Below the pieces are notes generated by a model that ran no database searches, was not told the origin of the DNA, and saw only the letters and a list, made by a program, of their open reading frames with translations. This document shows, in pieces, positions 43,547 to 53,613 of a DNA stretch of 64,000 nucleotides (positions are counted from its first letter, which is position 1; every line of letters starts with the position of its first letter). This stretch comes from Streptomyces sp. NBC_00440. Lineage in GTDB: Bacteria; Actinomycetota; Actinomycetes; Streptomycetales; Streptomycetaceae. The DNA is taken from assembly GCF_036014215.1 (NCBI RefSeq), contig NZ_CP107921.1, positions 372,001 to 436,000 on the forward strand, read 5' to 3'. The translations under genes were made by a program, and so were the position numbers.

Positions 43547-45973
43547 ATGCTTTTCAGACCGCCCCCCTCCCGCCGGACCCGCGCGTCGGCCGCAGCCGTG
43601 GGAGTCGCAACCGCCCTGGCAGCCGCCCTGCTCGCGCCGCCGGCCGGGGCCGCGCCGATGGTGCAGCGGCCGACCGCCTACGTCGACCCGCTGATCGGCT
43701 CGGCCAACGGCGGCAACACCTATCCCGGAGCCACCGCCCCGTACGGAATGATCGGCTGGTCCCCGACCAGCACCAAGGGCGACCAGACCGACACCGCGGC
43801 CGCCAACGGCTACGACTACAACACGACGCGGATGCGGGGGCTGAGCCTCACCCATGTCAACGGCGCCGGCTGCGCTCCGGGCGCCGCGGGCGACGTACCG
43901 ATCATGCCGTTCGTCGGTGACGTCACGTCCTCCCCCTCGGCCGACACGAAGGACGCGGTCTACGCCTCCGGCTTCAAGCACGAGAACGAGAGCGCCACTC
44001 CCGGCCGCTACCGGGTGGGGCTCGACTCCGGCGCGTCGGCGGACCTCGCCGTCAGCCCGCGGGCCGGCGTGGCCGACTTCGCCTTCCCGGCAGGGAAACC
44101 CGCCAGTCTGCTCTTCCGCGTCTCCAACTCGCTCAACGGCAGCGAGGACGCCCACGTCGACATCGACACCGCCCACCGCAAGGTGACCGGCTGGGTGCTC
44201 ACCGGCGCCTTCTGCGGCCGCCGCGCCAACGGCGGCACCAACAACCGCAAGAGCTATTACAAGCTGTACTTCAGCGCCTCCTTCGACCGGGCCTTCTCCA
44301 CACACGGGACCTGGCGGGACGGGACGCTCTCGCCGGGGTCCGTCTCCGGTTCGGGCGGCGAGGGCTACGCGACGGGAGCGGACCGCGCGGGCCGCGGTTC
44401 GGGCGGCTGGGTCGGCTTCGACACCTCGTCCGACAACGATGTCAGGATGCGTCTCGGGATCTCGTACGTCAGCCTCGGGGGCGCCGAGACCAACCTGCGC
44501 GAGGAGATCGCGCCCCGTGCGAGCGTCGCGGACGTAGCGCGGAGCACCAGCCGCGCCTGGGACCGCGAGCTGCGTGCGGTACGGACCGGCGGCGGCAGCA
44601 CCGCGCAGCGCACCACGTTCTACACGGCGCTCTACCACTCGCTGATGCAGCCGAACCTGATCAGCGACACCGACGGCCGCTACCCCGGCATGGACGGCGC
44701 CCCGCACCGGATCGAACGGGGGCAGCGGGCGCAGTACAGCAACTTCTCCGGCTGGGACCAGTACCGCGCGCAGATACAGCTGCTCGCCGTCCTCAAACCC
44801 GAGGTGGCCGGTGACTTCGCGCAGTCGCTGTACAACTTCTCCCGGCAGAACGACGGTGTGTGGGACCGCTGGGTGCACATCAGCGGGGCCACCCATGTGA
44901 TGACCGGCGACCCGACCGCGGCGACCCTGGCGACCTTCTACGCCATGGGCGTACGGAACTTCGACTACCGGGGCGCCTTCGACTCCCTGGTGCGCCAGGC
45001 CACCGTTCCCCGGCCGGACGACCTGTCGGACGCCGGGTGCCCCGGACAGTGCACGGGCCAGCGCCCCAACCTCGCCCAGTATCTGGTCTCGCACTACGCG
45101 CCCCAGGACGTCTGCCACTGCTGGGGCGGCGCCGCCGAGACGCTGGAGGACGCGGTCGCGGACTCGGCACTGGCGAAGTGGGCGAAGCTGCTCGGCCGGA
45201 CGGACGAGGCCGCCCGGTTCACCGCACGCGGTGCGTGGTGGCGCAACGTCTTCAACCCGCAGGCCACCGCGGACGCCGGCTACATCCAGGCACGCAACGC
45301 GGACGGTTCATGGGTGACGCCGTTCAGCGCGGGCAGCGACCTCGGGTTCGCCCAGGGCACCAGTGCGACCTACAGCTGGATGGTGCCGCAGGACGTCCAG
45401 GGACTGGCCGCCGCGATGGGCGGCCGGCCGGCCGCGGCCGAGCGGCTCGACGGCTTCTTCCACACGGCGGACGGCGCATGGTCGGTCAAGGGCGGCGACG
45501 CACTGCGCTACGACCCGACCAACGAGCCCGGCATCCACGCCCCGTGGCTCTACAACGCGCTCGGACAGCCCTGGAAGACGCAGGCCACCGTCCGGCAGAT
45601 CCTCGACACCGTGTACGGCACGGGTCCGGCCGGACTTCCGGGCAACGACGACCTGGGCACCATGTCCGCCTGGTACGTGTTCTCCGCGCTGGGTCTGTAT
45701 CCGCAGACGCCGGGCAGCGCCGTGATGCTGGTGGGCGCACCGCTGTTCCCGAAGGCGGTCGTCAGCCGTGCGGGCCGGGGCGACATCACCCTCGACGCGC
45801 CGGCGGCGGACGCGTCTCATCCGTATGTCAGCGGGCTCTCGGTCAACGGCCGTGGCAGTGACCGTTCCTGGACGGACGCGCATCTCGTCACCTCGGGCGG
45901 AAGCCTGGCCTACCGGCTGTCGGACCGCCCCGACACCACCTGGGCCACTGCTCCCGGCAGCCTTCCGCACTGA
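43547..45973 (+). CDS. Secreted GH92 alpha-mannosidase-like enzyme
   Basis: An 808-residue exported protein. The signal peptide (RRTRASAAAVGVATALAAALLA) ends at AGA near residue 36. The N-terminal domain begins YVDPLIGSANGGNTYPGATA, the strict GH92 opening; SGWDQYRAQIQLLAVLKPEV near 400 and GNDDLGTMSAWYVFSALGLY near 705 are further family hallmarks, with the catalytic Glu/Asp and calcium ligands in these loops. GH92 enzymes remove alpha-mannose residues by inversion. AAGGAAGG lies 8 bp before the ATG. It probably trims fungal or yeast mannans outside the cell. Confidence 0.92.
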   Translation: MLFRPPPSRRTRASAAAVGVATALAAALLAPPAGAAPMVQRPTAYVDPLIGSANGGNTYPGATAPYGMIGWSPTSTKGDQTDTAAANGYDYNTTRMRGLSLTHVNGAGCAPGAAGDVPIMPFVGDVTSSPSADTKDAVYASGFKHENESATPGRYRVGLDSGASADLAVSPRAGVADFAFPAGKPASLLFRVSNSLNGSEDAHVDIDTAHRKVTGWVLTGAFCGRRANGGTNNRKSYYKLYFSASFDRAFSTHGTWRDGTLSPGSVSGSGGEGYATGADRAGRGSGGWVGFDTSSDNDVRMRLGISYVSLGGAETNLREEIAPRASVADVARSTSRAWDRELRAVRTGGGSTAQRTTFYTALYHSLMQPNLISDTDGRYPGMDGAPHRIERGQRAQYSNFSGWDQYRAQIQLLAVLKPEVAGDFAQSLYNFSRQNDGVWDRWVHISGATHVMTGDPTAATLATFYAMGVRNFDYRGAFDSLVRQATVPRPDDLSDAGCPGQCTGQRPNLAQYLVSHYAPQDVCHCWGGAAETLEDAVADSALAKWAKLLGRTDEAARFTARGAWWRNVFNPQATADAGYIQARNADGSWVTPFSAGSDLGFAQGTSATYSWMVPQDVQGLAAAMGGRPAAAERLDGFFHTADGAWSVKGGDALRYDPTNEPGIHAPWLYNALGQPWKTQATVRQILDTVYGTGPAGLPGNDDLGTMSAWYVFSALGLYPQTPGSAVMLVGAPLFPKAVVSRAGRGDITLDAPAADASHPYVSGLSVNGRGSDRSWTDAHLVTSGGSLAYRLSDRPDTTWATAPGSLPH

Positions 45974-46057
45974 CCGCGCGATACGCCGACGACGGCAGCG
46001 GGCCCGTGGCCCCGGCCCGGTCCAAGGCCTTCAGTGCACCCCGTACGGGGCTTGCGC

Positions 46058-46732
46058 TCAGGGCTTCCCGCTGTCGTCGTCCTCCGCGCTCTCGGCGACC
46101 TGCTGGAGCGTTCGTCCGGTACGGACCGAGCGCGCCCGGCGGGGATCCGTCGGGCCGTGGCTCTCCGGGGCCGCCGTCCGGGGCCGCCCGCCGGTCCTGT
46201 CCCGCGCCGTGCCGGTCTTCTCCCTCGCCTTGATGAGCAGCCAGGCCTCGGGGTCGGTGCTGTCACCGCCTCCGTGGAAACGCGTCAGCGCGTACTCGCC
46301 GTGCAGCTTGGTCCCGTCCAGCCAGAAGGTCGCGTGCCCGCGCTCGATGGACTCCGCGAACGGAACGGTGCGGCCCCGGCGGTCGTGGCTGAGCGGCCGG
46401 TAGGTGCCCTCGTCCCAGACGATGACGGTGCCGCCGCCGTACTCGCCCTTCGGGATGACCCCCTCGAACTCCCGGTACTCCAGCGGGTGGTCCTCGGTGG
46501 GTACGGCGAGCCGCTTGTCCTTCGGCTCGGCGGACGGCCCCTTCGGCACGGCCCAGGACTTGAGTACGCCGTCCACTTCGAGCCTGAAGTCGAAGTGCAT
46601 CCGGCGCGCGTCGTGGATCTGCACCACGAAGCAGGGTGCGTCACCCTGCCCCGGCGTCCCGCCGCGAGGCTCCGACGTCGTCCCGAAGTCCCGCTTGCCG
46701 CGGTACTTTTCCAGAGGTTCGTCGTCGCTCAT
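46058..46732 (-). CDS. Stand-alone LigD-type 3'-phosphoesterase domain protein
   Basis: A 224-residue protein that is almost only the LigD phosphoesterase domain: KYRGKRDFGTTSEP at the start, FVVQIHDARRMHFDFRLEVD with the catalytic His/Asp near 40, LKSWAVPKGPS near 60, EYREFEGVIPKGEYGGGTV near 90 and a C-terminal basic, Ser-rich tail from 170. It would trim 3' ends in DNA repair, with a separate ligase elsewhere. GAGGAAGG precedes the ATG at 46732; an in-frame ATG at 46756 overlaps the MFS stop (ATGA) and is possible. Coupled behind an MFS gene, which is odd for a repair gene. Confidence 0.85.
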   Translation of the reverse strand: MSDDEPLEKYRGKRDFGTTSEPRGGTPGQGDAPCFVVQIHDARRMHFDFRLEVDGVLKSWAVPKGPSAEPKDKRLAVPTEDHPLEYREFEGVIPKGEYGGGTVIVWDEGTYRPLSHDRRGRTVPFAESIERGHATFWLDGTKLHGEYALTRFHGGGDSTDPEAWLLIKAREKTGTARDRTGGRPRTAAPESHGPTDPRRARSVRTGRTLQQVAESAEDDDSGKP

Positions 46733-46752
46733 GTCCGGTGCCTTCCTCGCGT

Positions 46753-48252
46753 TCATACGGCGGGGGCGCCCGACGGCGCGGCCGGTCCGCTTGTGGCCGG
46801 GCCCTGTTGGGAGAGCGGGCGCGCGATGTCCTCCAGTGACCTGCCCTCCGCGTCCACCGCGAAGAACAGGGCCACCACCCCGGCGGCGACCATCAGCGCG
46901 GCACCGATGCAGAACGCGATGACGGCGTCCGAGACCACACCGCTCGATGTGAGACCGGAGAAGACGAGCGGCCCGGAAATACCGCCTGCCGCCGTGCCGA
47001 GCGCGTAGAACAGGGCGATCGCCAGAGCCCGGGTCTCCATCGGGAAGATCTCGCTCACTGTCAGGTAGGCCGAACTGGCCCCGGCCGACGCGAAGAACAG
47101 CACCACGCACCAGCACACCGTCATCGTCGCCGCGTTGAGCCACCCCTGGTCGAAGAGCCAGGCGGTCACGAACAGCAGCAGCCCCGAGAGGATGTACGTA
47201 CCCGAGATCATCTTCTTGCGCCCGATGGTGTCGAAGAGCCTGCCGAGCAGCAGCGGGCCGAGGAAGTTCCCGAACGCGATGACCGCGAAGAAGTACCCCG
47301 TCGTACCGCTGGAGACGCCGAAGAACTTCACCAGGATGGAGCTGAACCCGAAGGTGATGGCGTTGTACAGGAATGCCTGGCCGATGAAGAGCGAGAAGCC
47401 GAGCGTCGCCCGCTTGGGGTAGGCGCGGAAGAGCGTCCGGCCGATCTCGACGAAACTGACGCTTCTGCGCTGCTCGATGGTGATGGCCCGGCCCGCTTCC
47501 GGCAGTGGCGCGCCCGTCTCCTTCTCGATCTCCTTCTCGACGCCGTCGACGATCGCGTTCGCGCCGTCGGACTGTCCGTGGATGAACATCCAGCGCGGAC
47601 TCTCCGGTACGTGCCTGCGCACCAGGAGGATCACCAGACCGAGTACGACGCCGAGCGCGAACGTGAGGCGCCAGCCGATGTTCTCGGGGAAGATGCCGGT
47701 GTCGAGGGCCAGCACCGAGAGCAGGGCGCCGGCCATCGCGCCGAGCCAGTAGCTGCCGTTGATGATCAGGTCGACCCGGCCGCGGTACTTGCTGGGAATC
47801 AGTTCGTCGATGGCCGAGTTGATGGCGGCGTACTCGCCGCCGATGCCGAAGCCGGTGAGGAACCGGAAGAGGAAGAACCACCAGGCCGAGAAGGAGAGCG
47901 CGGTCATCGCGGTCGCCGCCAGATAGACGGCGAGGGTGATGAGGAAGAGCTTCTTGCGGCCGAAGCGGTCGGTGAGCCAGCCGAAGACCAGCGCACCCGA
48001 GCAGGCACCCGCCACATAGAGTGCGGCTCCGAGCCCGGTGACCTGGGAGTCGCTGATGGACAGTCCGCTGCCGCTCTCCGAGAGCCGGCTGGCGATGTTG
48101 CCCACCACGGTGACTTCGAGACCGTCGAGGATCCAGACCGTTCCGAGCCCGATCACGATCATCCAGTGCCAGCGGGACCAGGGCAGCCGGTCGAGCCGCG
48201 CTGGCACCTCGGTGGTGATGGTGCCGATGGCGGGGCCTCCGGCGCTGCTCAT
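46753..48252 (-). CDS. MFS transporter (metabolite:H+ symporter type)
   Basis: A 499-residue permease with 12 predicted membrane segments. GWLTDRFGRKKLFLITLAVY near 85 and GRLFDTIGRKKMI near 330 are the two loop-2-type motifs, and FRFLTGFGIGGEYAAINSAI near 125 plus PSKYRGR are the sugar/acid symporter signatures. Transport of a sugar or carboxylate with protons is likely. GCAGGAGGAAT precedes the ATG at 48252. Confidence 0.87.
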   Translation of the reverse strand: MSSAGGPAIGTITTEVPARLDRLPWSRWHWMIVIGLGTVWILDGLEVTVVGNIASRLSESGSGLSISDSQVTGLGAALYVAGACSGALVFGWLTDRFGRKKLFLITLAVYLAATAMTALSFSAWWFFLFRFLTGFGIGGEYAAINSAIDELIPSKYRGRVDLIINGSYWLGAMAGALLSVLALDTGIFPENIGWRLTFALGVVLGLVILLVRRHVPESPRWMFIHGQSDGANAIVDGVEKEIEKETGAPLPEAGRAITIEQRRSVSFVEIGRTLFRAYPKRATLGFSLFIGQAFLYNAITFGFSSILVKFFGVSSGTTGYFFAVIAFGNFLGPLLLGRLFDTIGRKKMISGTYILSGLLLFVTAWLFDQGWLNAATMTVCWCVVLFFASAGASSAYLTVSEIFPMETRALAIALFYALGTAAGGISGPLVFSGLTSSGVVSDAVIAFCIGAALMVAAGVVALFFAVDAEGRSLEDIARPLSQQGPATSGPAAPSGAPAV

Positions 48253-48436
48253 CAGATTCCTCCTGCGTGCGGCGGCTCCGGGACAGCCGGGGTTCATTCG
48301 CTGCCCAGGAGATCATCCACACAAACAGGGGAGCGCGCCTTCGGAACACGCCCGTACGGCCCAGTGCGCACCGGCGCACGCCCCGGTGTGACGGCCCCGT
48401 CAAGGGCGAACACACCGTGAAGATCCGGAAACGACA

Positions 48437-48470
48437 GTGCCCGCCTCCGGCACAGGCCGGAGGCGGGCAC
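48437..48470. terminator. Perfect 14-bp hairpin downstream of the cold-shock gene
   Basis: Arms at 48437-48450 and 48457-48470 pair perfectly with a 6-nt loop, 10 bp after the cold-shock gene stop. On the minus strand a short TCGTTT follows. It also shields the MFS promoter from read-through. Confidence 0.75.
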
Positions 48471-48479
48471 ACCGCCGGA

Positions 48480-49249
<770 letters not shown>

Positions 49250-50083
49250 ATGAACCGGCGTCGTCCTCCTCGTTCCGCAAGCGCCGACGAGCTCCTCACC
49301 ACGCTCCACCAGCTCACTGCCCGGGCCCGGCGGGAAGTGGAGCTCCATCAGGCGCGGGTCGAACTGGCCGAGGCACTGCAGCGCGAGATGCTCCCGGCCA
49401 GCCTCCCCGGCCTGCCCGGCCTCCGTACCACGGCCCGCTACACCCCTGCCCGCAGCGGGCTGGACATCGGGGGCGACTGGTACGACGGGTTTCCGCTCCC
49501 GGACGGTTCGCTCGGGTTCGCCATCGGCGACGTACAGGGACACGACGTCGAGGCAGCCGCCTTCATGGGCCAGATCCGGATCGGAATGCGGGCCATCGCC
49601 AGGACCGCGGCAGACCCCGGCGAGATCATCGGCCGGACCAACGACCTGCTGCTCTCGGTGAACTCCACGCTCTTCGCGACCTGCACTTTCCTGCGCTTCG
49701 ACCCCGTCACCTGGGAGATCGACAGTGCCCGCGCCGGACATGTCCCGGCGGTCTGGGCCTCGGCGGACGGGCGGACGGGCATCATCGATGACGAAGGGGG
49801 CCTGCCGCTGGGCGTCCAGGAGAAGGAGCACTATCCGGTCACCCGGCGGCGGCTGACCGAGGTGGGTGCGTTCGTACTGATCACCGACGGGGTGATCGAG
49901 GGACCGTCCTTCCCCATCGAGAAGGGCCTTGAGGCCGTCATGCACCGGGCGGGCGCCCATGCGGGTGCCGACGCCGACGTACTGGCTGACGAGATCATCA
50001 AGGCCGCCGCGCTCACGGGACACCAGGACGACGCCGCCGTGCTCGTGCTGTGCCACGACAGCGGACCCGGCAGGACCGCGTGA
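49250..50083 (+). CDS. SpoIIE-type PP2C phosphatase
   Basis: A 277-residue phosphatase. A short helical N-terminus (ELLTTLHQLTARARREVELH) leads into the PP2C domain: DIGGDWYDGFPLPDGSLGFA near 80, IGDVQGHDVEAAAFMGQIR with metal Asp near 105, ITDGVIEGPSF near 215 and DDAAVLVL at the end. It would dephosphorylate an anti-anti-sigma factor. Unlike the protein at 40559 it has no PAS, GAF or ATPase domain. ATG at 49250 with GGAG upstream is given; GTG at 49148 is possible. A MASE1 gene follows after 60 bp. Confidence 0.83.
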   Translation: MNRRRPPRSASADELLTTLHQLTARARREVELHQARVELAEALQREMLPASLPGLPGLRTTARYTPARSGLDIGGDWYDGFPLPDGSLGFAIGDVQGHDVEAAAFMGQIRIGMRAIARTAADPGEIIGRTNDLLLSVNSTLFATCTFLRFDPVTWEIDSARAGHVPAVWASADGRTGIIDDEGGLPLGVQEKEHYPVTRRRLTEVGAFVLITDGVIEGPSFPIEKGLEAVMHRAGAHAGADADVLADEIIKAAALTGHQDDAAVLVLCHDSGPGRTA

Positions 50084-50143
50084 CAGCCGGGCCAGGCGTG
50101 TCTTGCCCGGCCGGGGCTCGGGACACGGTGTCTGATAGGCGCC

Positions 50144-51136
50144 GTGATCCGCAGTGAGACAGCCAGAGGCGCGACGGTAACCGCCCTGCGGATTCTCGGT
50201 GTCGCCATCGCGTACTACGTGTCCGGCCGGATCGGACTGCTGCGGCAGGTGACCGTCCACGGCGCGGTGGTCACACCGCTGTGGCCGCCGACGGGCGTCG
50301 CGCTGGGCTGCCTGCTCTACTGGGGCCTGCGGGTCTGGCCCGGCATCGCGGTCGGTGCCCTGCTCGCCGTCGCGTCCACCGGCCCCTCGATCGACCTCGC
50401 CGACATCGGCATCATCGCGGGCAACACGCTCGCCCCCGTGTGCGCCCTGCTGATGCTCCGCCGGGCGGACTTCCGGATGGACCTGTCCCGGCTGCGGGAC
50501 GGCATCGCCCTGATCTTCCTCGGGGCGCTCGGCTCCATGCTCATCAGCGCGACCATGGGCAGCACCATGCTGCTCCTTGACGACAAACTCCCCAAGAGCG
50601 GTTTCTGGCCGGTCTGGTTCGCGTGGTGGGCCGGGGACGCGATGGGTGTGCTGATGGTGACCCCGATGCTGCTGCTCCTGCGGCGGGCCCGGATGCCCCG
50701 GCGTACGGACCGATGGGTGGAGGGCGGTGCGCTGGTGGTGACCGCCGCCGTGGTGGTCCCGGTGGCGACCGGGAGCCACTACGCCCTGCTCTTCCTGGTC
50801 TTCCCGCTGCTGATCTGGGCGGCACTCCGTTTCGAGCTGGCGGGCAGCGCGCCCTGTGCGCTCCTGGTGGCCGTGCTGGCGGTCGTCGCGGCCACCGGGC
50901 GCGCGGGGTCCTTCACCGGCCTCACGCTGTTCGAAGCGATGATCGACCTCACCGCGCTCAACGGGTCAGTGGCGCTGACCGGCCTGCTGCTCGCCGCGAT
51001 CGTCACCGAGCACAACAACGTCCGCCGCCGGATCGAGCGGGCCTGCGAGGAACTGGCCGACGTGGTCGACCAGCTCGCGCCCGCGGAGCAGCGGCGCGGA
51101 TGGCCGTCGTCGGACACCCGGCGCGACAGCGGCTGA
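50144..51136 (+). CDS. MASE1-domain membrane protein
   Basis: A 330-residue protein with about eight membrane segments. The N-terminal ILGVAIAYYVSGRIGLLRQV and TPLWPPTGVALGCLLYWG are the MASE1 opening; FWPVWFAWWAGDAMGVLMVTP near 160 is its second signature. In most proteins MASE1 is joined to a kinase, GGDEF or phosphatase domain, but here only about 50 cytosolic residues remain (ERACEELADVVDQL, then a polar tail). GTG start. The SpoIIE phosphatase 60 bp upstream may be the separated output partner. Confidence 0.82.
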   Translation: MIRSETARGATVTALRILGVAIAYYVSGRIGLLRQVTVHGAVVTPLWPPTGVALGCLLYWGLRVWPGIAVGALLAVASTGPSIDLADIGIIAGNTLAPVCALLMLRRADFRMDLSRLRDGIALIFLGALGSMLISATMGSTMLLLDDKLPKSGFWPVWFAWWAGDAMGVLMVTPMLLLLRRARMPRRTDRWVEGGALVVTAAVVVPVATGSHYALLFLVFPLLIWAALRFELAGSAPCALLVAVLAVVAATGRAGSFTGLTLFEAMIDLTALNGSVALTGLLLAAIVTEHNNVRRRIERACEELADVVDQLAPAEQRRGWPSSDTRRDSG

Positions 51137-51183
51137 GGAGGCGGGTTCCGGCTGCCGAACCACCTCTTCAGCCGCTGTCGCGC
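51121..51183. terminator. Long 21-bp hairpin between convergent genes
   Basis: Arms at 51121-51141 and 51163-51183 pair with one G-U position around a 21-nt loop. The left arm contains the stop codon of the MASE1 gene and the right arm ends 10 bp before the end of the isochorismatase gene, so it serves both. Confidence 0.85.
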
Positions 51184-51193
51184 CGGGGGCGGC

Positions 51194-51760
51194 TCACTGA
51201 CCGAGGTCCGCGACCCACTTGTCCGTGCCGACCACGTCCGCCTGACGGGGGAACACCTTTTCGGTCAGTACCCGGTGCACCTCCGGATCTCCGTCGAGGC
51301 AGCAGTCCTCCAGCACGGTCAGACCGAAGTCCAGGTCCGCGGCCTGCCTCAGGGTCGAGAGCACGACGCCGCTGGTGGCGATCCCCGTGAGGACGAGGCT
51401 GTCCGTCCCGCGGGCCCTGAGCACCAAGTCGAGGTCGCTCCCGGCGAAAGCGCTGACCCGCTTCTTGGTGACCACGACGTCGCCGTCCCGGGGCGCCGCA
51501 CCGGGGTGGATCCGGGCGGCGGGATCACCCTCGGCGAAGGCGGGACCGCCCGCGCCCGCGAGCGCGCTGAACGTCTTGTTGCGCGGGCTGATTTCGGGAT
51601 GTCCGGTACGGAATCCGATGACCACGTAGATCACCGGCATGTCTGCCGCACGCGCGGCATCGATCGCCCGGCCCAGCCGTGGCAGATACCCGGGGTCCTG
51701 GCCGAGCCGCTCGACGATGCCCTGCTGGACATCCATCACCAGGAGTGCGCTGTTCGTCAT
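51194..51760 (-). CDS. Isochorismatase-fold hydrolase lacking the usual Cys
   Basis: A 188-residue alpha/beta protein. LLVMDVQQG with the catalytic Asp at the start, VVTKKRVSAFAGSDLDLVLR with the Lys near 100, and LTGIATSGVVLSTLRQAADL near 125. In nicotinamidase-type members a Cys stands where this protein has Gly (ATSGVV), as in true isochorismatases such as PhzD, which need no Cys nucleophile. So amide hydrolysis through a thioester is unlikely. ATG overlaps the MFS stop by 4 bp. Last gene of a MarR-MFS-hydrolase operon, perhaps modifying a compound that the pump exports. Confidence 0.82.
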   Translation of the reverse strand: MTNSALLVMDVQQGIVERLGQDPGYLPRLGRAIDAARAADMPVIYVVIGFRTGHPEISPRNKTFSALAGAGGPAFAEGDPAARIHPGAAPRDGDVVVTKKRVSAFAGSDLDLVLRARGTDSLVLTGIATSGVVLSTLRQAADLDFGLTVLEDCCLDGDPEVHRVLTEKVFPRQADVVGTDKWVADLGQ

Positions 51761-53613
51761 GTCTCTTTACCTTTCGCGGTGTTGCCGGGTTCCGGGGACC
51801 CGGGGGATTCATGCTTCGGGGCCTCAGGGGCTCCGCCGGAGGTGCGCACGGTGTGGTCGGGCGCGCCGGAGCCGGCCGGGCTCCCGGCGCCTGCGGGCCG
51901 GCCACCCGGTCCGGCCTTGTAGTGACGGCCGCGCAGCAGCGAGGCGAGCGCGGCCACCAGCGCCATCACGGTGGCGACGCCGAAGACGGTGACGAGCCCG
52001 TGGTGGAACGGGCCGGAGACGAGTTCGGGGAAGAACTCCTTGCCGGTCAGCGCCATGACGTTGTGCGTGGGCAGCTTGTCCAGCACCCCGCTGGGTTCAA
52101 GGAGGTGGCTGATCGGGTTCTTGCCGAGGAAGGTGGCGAACAGCGTGCTCACCGGTGGCAGTCCGGCCACCTGCTGTGCCGTCCCCGCGGGGACACCCTG
52201 CCCCTGCAGACCGCTGCTCAGCGCGTGCGGCAGTGTCCCCGCGAGGCCGGAGATCATCAGGGAGAACGAGAGGCCGATCGACAGGGCGGTGCCCGAGTTC
52301 TGGAAGGTGGAGCGCATCCCCGACGCGACTCCGCGCTGCTCCGGCGGCACACTGCCCATGATCGCCGAGGTGTTCGGGGCGGAGAACATCCCCTGGCCGA
52401 GGCCGCTGAGCAACAGCAGAGCGGCGAATCCGGGGTACGAGAAGTTCACCGGCAGGAACAGCAGGCCGACGAATCCGCCGGCCACGAGAAGGAGTCCGGT
52501 GGTCGAGAACAGCCGGGCGCCGTAGCGGTCGGAGAGGAAGCCGGAGAGCGGCCCCGCGATGAGGAATCCGACGGTCAGCGGCAGCATGAAGATGCCTGCC
52601 CAGAGCGGGGTGCTTTCGAATTCGTATCCGTGCAGCGGAAGCCAGATGCCCTGCAGCCAGATGATCAGCATGAACTGGAGCCCGCCACGGGCGATGGCGG
52701 TGAGCAGGGCGGCGAGGTTCCCGGCGGCGAAGGCACGCACCCGGAACAGGCCGAGCCGGAACATCGGTTCGGCGACCCGGGTCTCGATGAGGCAGAAGGC
52801 CACGAGCAGCAGCACTCCGGCGCCGAGCCCGCCCAGCACCATGGGGTTGGTCCAGCCGGTCGGATGGCCGCCGTAGGGCTGGATTCCGTAGGTGATGGCG
52901 GCGAGCAGCAGGCCGGCGCCGCCCGTGAAGGTGAGGTTGCCTGCCCAGTCGATGCGGCCCGCCGTGCGGGCGCCGGTCTCACGCAGGCTGCGGTACGACC
53001 AGATCGTGCCGAACACCCCGATGGGCACGCTGACCCAGAACACCGCGCGCCAGTCGATGGTGGCCAGCAGGCCGCCCGCCAGCAGGCCGAGGAACTGCCC
53101 GGCCAGGGCGGTGATCTGGTTGACACCCAGGGCCATGCCGCGCTGCCGGGCGGGGAACGCGTCGGTGAGGATGGCTGCCGAGTTCGCGGTCAGCATCGAG
53201 CCGCCGACCGCCTGCACGACACGGAATCCGATCAGCCACAGGGCGCCGGGGCCGCCCTTCAGCGGATCGAGCGAGAGGGCGAGCGAGGCGCACGCGAAGA
53301 TCGCGAAGCCCATGTTGTACATCCGGACCCGGCCGAACATGTCGCCGAGCCTGCCGAGCGCGACCACCAGCACCGCGGAGACCAGCAGATAGCCGAGGAT
53401 CATCCAGAGCAGATAGCCGATGTTCCCCGGGGCGAGCGGGTCGAGCCCGATGCCCCGGAAGATGGCGGGCAGCGAGATGATCACGATCGAGGCGTCCATG
53501 GTCGCGATCAGTACGCCGAGCGTGGTGTTGGAGAGCGCGATCCATTTGTAGCGCTCCCCTGCCGCCTCGGCGCTCCGGCTGCGGCTCGGGCTGCCGCTCC
53601 GGCTCGCGGGCAT
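51757..53613 (-). CDS. DHA2-family MFS drug exporter (14 TM)
   Basis: A 618-residue permease. TLGVLIATMDASIVIISLPA near 35 and LGRLGDMFGRVRMYNMGF near 90 are the DHA2 motifs; RVVQAVGGSMLTANSAAILT near 130 and the RGMALGVNQITALAGQFLG region hold motif C. About 14 membrane segments plus an extracytoplasmic loop near 480-530 and a Pro/Gly-rich tail from 580. It should export drugs by proton antiport. The ATG shares one base with the MarR stop (TAATG). Confidence 0.9.
   Translation of the reverse strand: MPASRSGSPSRSRSAEAAGERYKWIALSNTTLGVLIATMDASIVIISLPAIFRGIGLDPLAPGNIGYLLWMILGYLLVSAVLVVALGRLGDMFGRVRMYNMGFAIFACASLALSLDPLKGGPGALWLIGFRVVQAVGGSMLTANSAAILTDAFPARQRGMALGVNQITALAGQFLGLLAGGLLATIDWRAVFWVSVPIGVFGTIWSYRSLRETGARTAGRIDWAGNLTFTGGAGLLLAAITYGIQPYGGHPTGWTNPMVLGGLGAGVLLLVAFCLIETRVAEPMFRLGLFRVRAFAAGNLAALLTAIARGGLQFMLIIWLQGIWLPLHGYEFESTPLWAGIFMLPLTVGFLIAGPLSGFLSDRYGARLFSTTGLLLVAGGFVGLLFLPVNFSYPGFAALLLLSGLGQGMFSAPNTSAIMGSVPPEQRGVASGMRSTFQNSGTALSIGLSFSLMISGLAGTLPHALSSGLQGQGVPAGTAQQVAGLPPVSTLFATFLGKNPISHLLEPSGVLDKLPTHNVMALTGKEFFPELVSGPFHHGLVTVFGVATVMALVAALASLLRGRHYKAGPGGRPAGAGSPAGSGAPDHTVRTSGGAPEAPKHESPGSPEPGNTAKGKET

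Noticed and set aside
45990..46050. CCCCGTACGGGG palindrome between the GH92 and phosphoesterase genes
   Set aside because: At 12 bp without loop it is too short to claim as a terminator, although convergent genes end here.
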